Shown here: one piece after another, positions 5,243-8,336 of the stretch
How the letters are laid out: every line of letters begins with the position of its first letter
Position numbering within the stretch: the stretch's first letter is position 1
Made by a program: the position numbers and the translations under genes
Assembly (NCBI GenBank): GCA_946186215.1
Contig: CAMHMM010000076.1
Coordinates: 1-8,336 of the forward strand
DNA: 8,336 nt
Direction: 5' to 3'
Origin: an uncultured Ruminococcus sp.
GTDB taxonomy: Bacteria > Bacillota > Clostridia > Oscillospirales > Ruminococcaceae
Notes under the pieces: generated by a model
Told to the model about the DNA's origin: nothing
The model's database searches: none
The model's input: the letters and a program-made list of their open reading frames with translations, nothing else

Positions 5243-7101
5243 GAGAATATATCCGCGCCGCGGTTTTCAACATCGCTGTTGAAATAGACATCATACCATT
5301 TCAGGAAGATGAATACCGTCCATATCCTGCGGCTGTTGTCGTATTCACCGCTGCGGTGGTCGTCAAGGAGCTTTACAAGCTCATCCGTGTTGAAAAAGCT
5401 CTCTGCGGTCTCAGATGTGAACATGGCCTTGACCAGCTCATAGTATTTATCCTCTTTGAGCCATACTCTTATAGGTACGGGGAAGCCCAGCTTTTTCTTG
5501 TTGGCTGTCTTTTCGGGAGCCGCTGCCAGTGCCGCACGGCGCATCGCAAGCTTGGTGTTCTTCCTGCTCACCCTGTATTTTGTGGGTATCTGCTCGGCCA
5601 GCTCCATTATCTTCCTGTCAAGGAAGGGCACGCGAAGCTCCAGTGAATTTGCCATGGACATCTTGTCCGCCTTGAGCAGGATATCCCCTGCCATCCACAT
5701 ATGCAGGTCGAGATACTGCATTCTGGTGATCTCGTCCTTTTTCTTCACCCTTGCGTAGAAGGGAGCGGTTATAGCCGAGGGATCGGGAGCATCCGTAGTG
5801 ATCTTCAGCAGGTTTTTGCGCTCCTCGGGAGTGAAGATATATGCATTGCCGATAAAGCGCTCTTCGAGCGTCTGCCCGTTTCTGATGAGGAAGTTAACGC
5901 CTCTTTTATGGGGAAGCTTTGCAGCGGCGCTGCCGATGCCGCGTCTTATCTCCATGGGGAGAGCCTTGTAAGCCCTTGAGCCCAGCGGCTCCTTATACAC
6001 ATTGTAGCCGCCGAATATCTCGTCAGCGCCCTCGCCGGAAAGCACGACCTTTACATACTCGGATGCCTTGTTGCACACGAAGTAGAGCGCGATGCAGGAG
6101 GGATCGGCCAGAGGTTCGTCCATATGATACTGTATCTTTGAGATATTGTCCCAGTACTCCTCGGGGGTGATGACCTTGCTTATGTTTTCCTTGCCGATGT
6201 ACTGAGAAAATTCCTTTGCCCAGCCGATCTCGTTGTATTTTTCATCCTCGCCGAAGCCTACGGTGAAGGTCTTGTCCACATTGGCAACGGATGCCACATA
6301 GCTTGAATCCACGCCGCTCGACAGGAATGAGCCTACCTCAACATCCGCGATCTTATGCGCCTTCACGGAATCCTCAAAGGTCTCGCTGATGCGGCGCACC
6401 CATTCGTCCATATCGGGGGTGCTGTCGGCATTGAAATGCACATCCCAGTAGCGCTTTATCGTGAGCTTCTTGCCGTCAAAGCGGAAGAAATGGGCAGGGG
6501 GGAGCTTATAGACATTCTTAAAAAATGTCTCGTTGGTGGGCGAATACTGGAAGGTGAGGTAATTTTCCAGCGCTGTTGTATTGAGCTCTTTTTTGAACGC
6601 GGGGTGGGCAAGGAAGGATTTTATCTCCGAGCCGAAGAGCATCATGGAGCCTATCTTGCCGTAGTAGAAGGGCTTGATGCCGAAGTAGTCCCTTGCGCCG
6701 AAAAGCTCCTTCTTGTTCTTATCCCATATGATGAAGGCGAACATTCCGCGAAGCTTGTTCAGAAGCTCCTCGCCGTACTCCTCATAGCCGTGGATGAGCA
6801 CCTCGGAGTCGGTATTGGTGCGGAAGGTATGGCCGCGTTCTTCAAGCTGTGTTCTTATATCACGGTAATTGTAGATCTCACCGTTGAACATGAGCACAAG
6901 CGAGCCGTCCTCATTGAAGATAGGCTGGTTGCCGCTGTCGGTGATATCTATGATGCTCAGGCGGCGAAAGCCCATTGCGATGTCGTCATCTATATATTTA
7001 CCCTCGGAGTCGGGGCCGCGGTGGATGATCCTGTTCATCATCTCGGTAAGTATCGCCTCGGCATTTTCACCGACCTTGGTAAATCCCGTAAAACCACACA
7101 T
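5239..7101 (-). CDS. asnB: Asparagine synthase, glutamine-hydrolysing
   Basis: The enzyme makes asparagine from aspartate, ATP and glutamine in the cytoplasm. The 620-residue protein starts MCGFTGF, so removal of Met exposes the catalytic Cys of a class II glutamine amidotransferase. Other glutaminase residues lie in FRRLSIID (45-52), NGEIYNY (73-79) and TDSE (97-100). The synthetase domain has the PP-loop SSGVDSS (261-267), SGEGADEIFGGY (355-366) and LKADKMSMANSLELRVPFLD (476-495). Length and layout match the roughly 615-residue Bacillus AsnO/YisO type. The start is ATG at 7101 with AGAAGGA upstream; an extension to 7197 would run through the promoter. It is first in the operon, and its stop overlaps the next ATG. 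A role in modifying peptidoglycan or a peptide instead of free aspartate cannot be excluded. Confidence 0.95.
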   Translation of the reverse strand: MCGFTGFTKVGENAEAILTEMMNRIIHRGPDSEGKYIDDDIAMGFRRLSIIDITDSGNQPIFNEDGSLVLMFNGEIYNYRDIRTQLEERGHTFRTNTDSEVLIHGYEEYGEELLNKLRGMFAFIIWDKNKKELFGARDYFGIKPFYYGKIGSMMLFGSEIKSFLAHPAFKKELNTTALENYLTFQYSPTNETFFKNVYKLPPAHFFRFDGKKLTIKRYWDVHFNADSTPDMDEWVRRISETFEDSVKAHKIADVEVGSFLSSGVDSSYVASVANVDKTFTVGFGEDEKYNEIGWAKEFSQYIGKENISKVITPEEYWDNISKIQYHMDEPLADPSCIALYFVCNKASEYVKVVLSGEGADEIFGGYNVYKEPLGSRAYKALPMEIRRGIGSAAAKLPHKRGVNFLIRNGQTLEERFIGNAYIFTPEERKNLLKITTDAPDPSAITAPFYARVKKKDEITRMQYLDLHMWMAGDILLKADKMSMANSLELRVPFLDRKIMELAEQIPTKYRVSRKNTKLAMRRAALAAAPEKTANKKKLGFPVPIRVWLKEDKYYELVKAMFTSETAESFFNTDELVKLLDDHRSGEYDNSRRIWTVFIFLKWYDVYFNSDVENRGADIFS

Positions 7102-7158
7102 TGTTATCAGTCCTTCTGAAGCCCGGGCATTGCTCCGCCCGGCTGCTTTCAATTTAAC

Positions 7159-7187
7159 ATGATACCATATTTTCCGTATTTTGTCAA
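7159..7187 (-). promoter_or_regulatory. Promoter of the asnB-lipoprotein-hisS operon
   Basis: Minus-strand TTGACA (7187-7182), a 17-base spacer and TATCAT (7164-7159) form a strong sigma-A promoter. The leader is about 50 bases and includes a GC-rich hairpin (CCGGGC/GCCCGG with an 8-base loop). It is too short for a T-box, so tRNA-dependent control of hisS is not visible here. Confidence 0.8.
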
Positions 7188-7190
7188 GGA

Positions 7191-7307
7191 CGGGCAAAGC
7201 CCGCTGTTACCCAGTCGGCAAGGCAGGCAGAGCCTGCACTCACCCGTACTCTCATTTGCGGGTAAGGTTCATTTTGTGGCTCGGAACTCTCATTTTCACA
7301 TAGAGTA
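7191..7307. repeat. Repeat copy C: hairpins plus half of the 148-nt element
   Basis: CGGGC-AAA-GCCCG (7191-7203) is followed by CTGTTACCC, which is also found beside copy B on its minus strand. Positions 7222-7246 match the reverse complement of 2229-2253 at 24 of 25 bases, including the GCAGGC/GCCTGC hairpin. From 7242 to 7286 the sequence matches one half of the 148-nt element (ACCCGTACTCTCATTTG, then GGCTCGGAACT). TACTCT (7247-7252) can pair with AGAGTA (7302-7307). It fills the gap between the tRNA cluster and the asnB promoter. Confidence 0.65.
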
Positions 7308-7319
7308 AGTTTATGTATT

Positions 7320-7331
7320 GGCAGAGCCTGC
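7320..7331. repeat. Short partial repeat unit near tRNA-Tyr
   Basis: GGCAGAGCCTGC matches the 3' part of the GGCAGGCAGAGCCTGC unit in copy C. It is short, so it is weak evidence alone, but its position beside copy C fits a decayed unit. Confidence 0.35.
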
Positions 7332-7376
7332 AACCTTAGACGGATCTGCCATATAGCCGCCCGGAGAAACGGCATT

Positions 7377-7464
7377 TGGTGGGTAAGGTAGGACTCGAAC
7401 CTACAGCGTTTCTTGTGTAACGGATTTACAGTCCGCTGCCTTCACCAATTAGGCGCACTTACCC
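7377..7464 (-). tRNA. tRNA-Tyr (anticodon GUA)
   Basis: The acceptor stem GGGTAAG/CTTACCC is perfect, with discriminator A and encoded CCA (7379-7377). The anticodon stem GCGGA/TCCGT holds loop CTGTAAA with anticodon GTA. The T-arm is GTAGG-TTCGAGT-CCTAC. A long variable region of about 15 bases and a total of 85 bases before CCA fit a class II tyrosine tRNA. It is the last of three tRNAs; no intrinsic terminator is evident directly after it. Confidence 0.95.
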
Positions 7465-7467
7465 ATG

Positions 7468-7542
7468 TGGGGTGACCGGAGAGAATCGAACTCTCGCTAT
7501 CAGAGCCACAATCTGATGTCCTGCCATTAGACGACGATCACC
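7468..7542 (-). tRNA. tRNA-His (anticodon GUG)
   Basis: The anticodon stem ATCAGA/TCTGAT encloses TTGTGGC with anticodon GTG. The T-arm is GAGAG-TTCGATT-CTCTC. The acceptor stem GTGATCG/CGGTCAC has one T-G wobble. The gene encodes the extra G at position -1 (7542) opposite C73, the identity feature of histidine tRNAs, and ends in an encoded CCA. It lies 3 bases before tRNA-Tyr and 21 bases after tRNA-Glu. It would be the substrate of the HisRS encoded downstream at 3845. Confidence 0.95.
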
Positions 7543-7563
7543 ATATGTGCGGGGATTACCCGC

Positions 7564-7639
7564 TGGTGACGGGTGTGGGAGTTGAACCCAACATTCAGAG
7601 ATTGAAAGCCTCTTGTCCTGACCATTAGACGAACCCGCC
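7564..7639 (-). tRNA. tRNA-Glu (anticodon UUC)
   Basis: The anticodon loop CTTTCAA gives anticodon TTC, reading GAA and GAG. The acceptor stem GGCGGGT/ACCCGTC is followed by discriminator A and encoded CCA. The T-loop TTCAACT is canonical, with one T/C mismatch at the base of the T-stem. It is the first tRNA of the cluster and begins only 10 bases after the stop codon of the upstream regulator, which implies a shared transcript cut by RNase P. Confidence 0.94.
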
Positions 7640-7649
7640 ATATCGCCGC

Positions 7650-7874
7650 TCATATACGAGTGACGATCAATATCTTATCTATCGGTGTATCAAGCATATC
7701 TGCGAGGATAACAAGATTGTCGATAGTGGGAACAGCATCACCGCGCATCCACTTGAAGATCGCCTGCGGTGTGTTGAAGCCGCATCTTGCCTGTACATCG
7801 GATATTTTGAAGCCCTTATTCTTTATGATAGCTTTTATGTTATTGCCTGTAGCCCTTACATCTATGATAGGCAT
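7650..7874 (-). CDS. Small XRE-type helix-turn-helix regulator
   Basis: The product is a 74-residue, single-domain DNA-binding protein of the Cro/CI (XRE) class. The HTH spans about residues 11-50: ATGNNIKAIIKNKGFKISD, then a turn and recognition helix around FNTPQAIFKWMRG. PTIDNLVILADML (49-61) and a hydrophobic C-terminus follow. There is no second domain for ligand binding. The start is ATG at 7874, with AAAGGAGGTG upstream. It contains no Glu, His or Tyr, although tRNAs for exactly these follow 10 bases after its stop. A terminator lies 38 bases before the start codon. A plausible role is autoregulation through the dyad at 8172-8188; that is inference. Confidence 0.85.
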   Translation of the reverse strand: MPIIDVRATGNNIKAIIKNKGFKISDVQARCGFNTPQAIFKWMRGDAVPTIDNLVILADMLDTPIDKILIVTRI

Positions 7875-7911
7875 AGTAAAACACCTCCTTTGCGTTGATA
7901 TCTGCGCATAG

Positions 7912-7944
7912 AAAAACACCGCCTGCTTGCATACAGACGGTGTT
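7912..7944 (-). terminator. Intrinsic terminator or attenuator before the regulator and tRNAs
   Basis: On the minus strand AACACCGTCTG (7944-7934) pairs with CAGGCGGTGTT (7925-7915) over 11 bp with one wobble and an 8-base loop, followed by TTTTTC. It stands between the 34-residue leader ORF and the XRE gene. I find no clear promoter in the 37 bases between it and the XRE start. Transcripts for the regulator and tRNAs may therefore have to read through it, as in attenuation. Confidence 0.75.
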
Positions 7945-8078
7945 GTCATTTATGGCTAAACACAAGGAAGGTGTTCCTGAAATGATCATCCACTATGTTC
8001 TGTACGCAGCACAAAATGAGCTTCTTCACTCTCGTGATAGAAACCTTCATAATGTTCGCTGTACAGATAAACCATAGT
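7945..8078 (-). promoter_or_regulatory. Structured leader RNA with alternative pairings
   Basis: Several mutually competing stems are visible on the minus strand. A long-range stem joins 8073-8078 to 7992-7997 and 8061-8067 to 7999-8005 (13 pairs, extendable by AGC/GCT) across the leader ORF. AGGAA-CACC-TTCCT forms a hairpin after its stop. TCATTT can pair with AAATGA (7980-7985 with 7946-7951). GTGTT, 4 bases beyond that small hairpin, can pair either with the preceding AACAC or with the first arm of the terminator. Stems of 5-6 bp are individually weak. Confidence 0.4.
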
Positions 8079-8090
8079 AAACAGTTTCAT
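7986..8090 (-). CDS. 34-residue Glu/His/Tyr-rich leader peptide
   Basis: The frame reads MKLFTMVYLYSEHYEGFYHE followed by SEEAHFVLRTEHSG. Six Glu, four His and four Tyr make 14 of 34 residues, 11 of them within residues 10-25. The start ATG at 8090 has AAGGAG 8 bases upstream, and a strong promoter lies 70 bases upstream. The stop is 41 bases before the terminator. The downstream tRNAs are Glu, His and Tyr, so this resembles the leader peptides of amino-acid biosynthetic attenuators such as those of the his and trp operons. I recognise no protein family. The frame is short, so translation is inferred from ribosome site and context. Confidence 0.6.
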   Translation of the reverse strand: MKLFTMVYLYSEHYEGFYHESEEAHFVLRTEHSG

Positions 8091-8122
8091 TTCGGGCACT
8101 CCTTTCGTAAAATCTTTATCAG

Positions 8123-8139
8123 CGGTCATCTTGTGACCG
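8123..8139. promoter_or_regulatory. Hairpin or dyad in the leader 5' UTR
   Basis: CGGTCA-TCTTG-TGACCG is a perfect 6-bp inverted repeat. It lies about 14 bases after the predicted transcription start and ahead of the leader-peptide ribosome site. It could be an RNA hairpin or a second protein-binding site. Confidence 0.4.
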
Positions 8140-8160
8140 TCATATCTTATCGTCAGATAC

Positions 8161-8189
8161 ATTATAGCACATGATTTTCAGAAAATCAA
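8161..8189 (-). promoter_or_regulatory. Promoter of the leader-XRE-tRNA operon
   Basis: Minus-strand TTGATT (8189-8184), a 17-base spacer and TATAAT (8166-8161) preceded by TGC (extended -10) form a strong promoter. Transcription should start near 8153, about 63 bases before the leader ATG. Confidence 0.8.
8172..8188. promoter_or_regulatory. Perfect operator-like dyad inside the promoter
   Basis: TGATTTTC-A-GAAAATCA is a perfect 8+1+8 inverted repeat. It fills the spacer and overlaps the -35 box of the leftward promoter, a standard position for a repressor operator. The nearest candidate repressor is the XRE protein of the same operon. A degenerate relative, TTTCTG-N5-CTGAAA, lies at 8208-8224 between the divergent promoters. 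Confidence 0.55.
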
Positions 8190-8249
8190 GTAAACCACAG
8201 GTATATTTTTCTGATTTGCTGAAATTTCCGGAAGAATAGCGCATTATGC

Positions 8250-8278
8250 TTGATTATAGCTGAAAAAACTGCTATAAT
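8250..8278 (+). promoter_or_regulatory. Divergent rightward promoter
   Basis: TTGATT (8250-8255), a 17-base spacer and TATAAT (8273-8278) preceded by TGC match the leftward promoter element for element. ATTATAGC (8253-8260) and GCTATAAT (8271-8278) form a perfect 8-bp inverted repeat overlapping the -35 and -10 boxes. The two -35 boxes are 60 bases apart, so both promoters could share a regulator. Confidence 0.75.
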
Positions 8279-8308
8279 AGATAATGATATTTTATAAATG
8301 AAGATAAC

Positions 8309-8336
8309 ATGATGAGAATAGCAGTAACATATGATC
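8309..8336 (+). CDS. Start of a gene leaving the window (possibly NifX/NifB-type small protein)
   Basis: After the rightward promoter an open frame reads MMRIAVTYD to the window end. The true start could be either ATG (8309 or 8312), and only a weak GAAG-type ribosome site precedes them. The opening MRIAVTYD resembles small dinitrogenase iron-molybdenum-cofactor-binding family proteins, which commonly begin MKIAVTYE. Nine residues are too few to be certain; other alpha/beta proteins begin similarly. Confidence 0.4.

Noticed and set aside
3686..5287. Long plus-strand open frame opposite hisS (533 codons)
   Set aside because: It is antisense to a clear hisS gene, has no family resemblance and no ribosome site; it is open only because of codon bias on the other strand.
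5108..7158. T-box riboswitch controlling hisS or asnB
   Set aside because: The asnB leader is about 50 bases and hisS has only 15 bases after the lipoprotein stop; no room for a T-box and no T-box sequence seen.
7259..7389. Attachment site duplicated at the tRNA-Tyr 3' end (GGGTAAGGT at about 7260 and 7381)
   Set aside because: Only 9 bases are shared, no integrase is nearby, and the interval is explained by the repeat family.
7895..8077. Plus-strand frame opposite the leader ORF
   Set aside because: No ribosome site ahead of either ATG; promoter, ribosome site and terminator all favour the minus strand.

Overview
The window looks like a piece of a Clostridia chromosome, most likely a Ruminococcus-like member of the Oscillospiraceae. 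The evidence is Gram-positive-type S12 (long internal loop) and HisRS, strong AAGGAGG-type ribosome sites, TTGACA/TATAAT promoters with 17-nt spacers, and GC-rich three-base-loop mini-hairpins between genes. The assignment is by overall resemblance only; no 16S or database search was possible.

Layout. (1) 1-1545, minus strand: the str operon rpsL-rpsG-fusA (fusA cut by the window edge), driven by a near-perfect promoter in front of rpsL. Its intergenic spacers carry several small hairpins. (2) 1546-2304: about 750 bases without a credible gene. They hold hairpin-forming repeats, an 88-nt imperfect hairpin and a 148-nt branched inverted-repeat element with relatives near 7240. (3) 2305-3720, plus strand: a class Ic aspartate aminotransferase-like gene with its own promoter. 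It converges on hisS across three stacked hairpins. (4) 3845-7187, minus strand: an operon asnB - 39-codon micro-lipoprotein - hisS, with a strong promoter before asnB. The small lipoprotein gene overlaps asnB by ATGA and ends 15 bases before hisS. (5) 7191-7332: another copy of the repeat family. (6) 7377-8189, minus strand: a tRNA-Glu(UUC), tRNA-His(GUG), tRNA-Tyr(GUA) cluster. Upstream lie a 74-residue XRE-type regulator, an intrinsic terminator, a 34-residue leader ORF and a promoter with a perfect dyad between its -35 and -10. (7) 8250-8336: a divergent plus-strand promoter and the first codons of a gene leaving the window.

The most interesting item is region 6. The 34-residue leader peptide contains 14 Glu/His/Tyr residues, exactly the three amino acids of the tRNAs encoded downstream. 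The XRE regulator between them contains no Glu, His or Tyr at all, and its stop codon is only 10 bases from tRNA-Glu. A terminator and alternative pairings lie between the leader ORF and the regulator. Together this suggests an attenuation-type, self-sensing tRNA operon. That is a hypothesis from sequence alone; the RNA mechanism is not resolved here.
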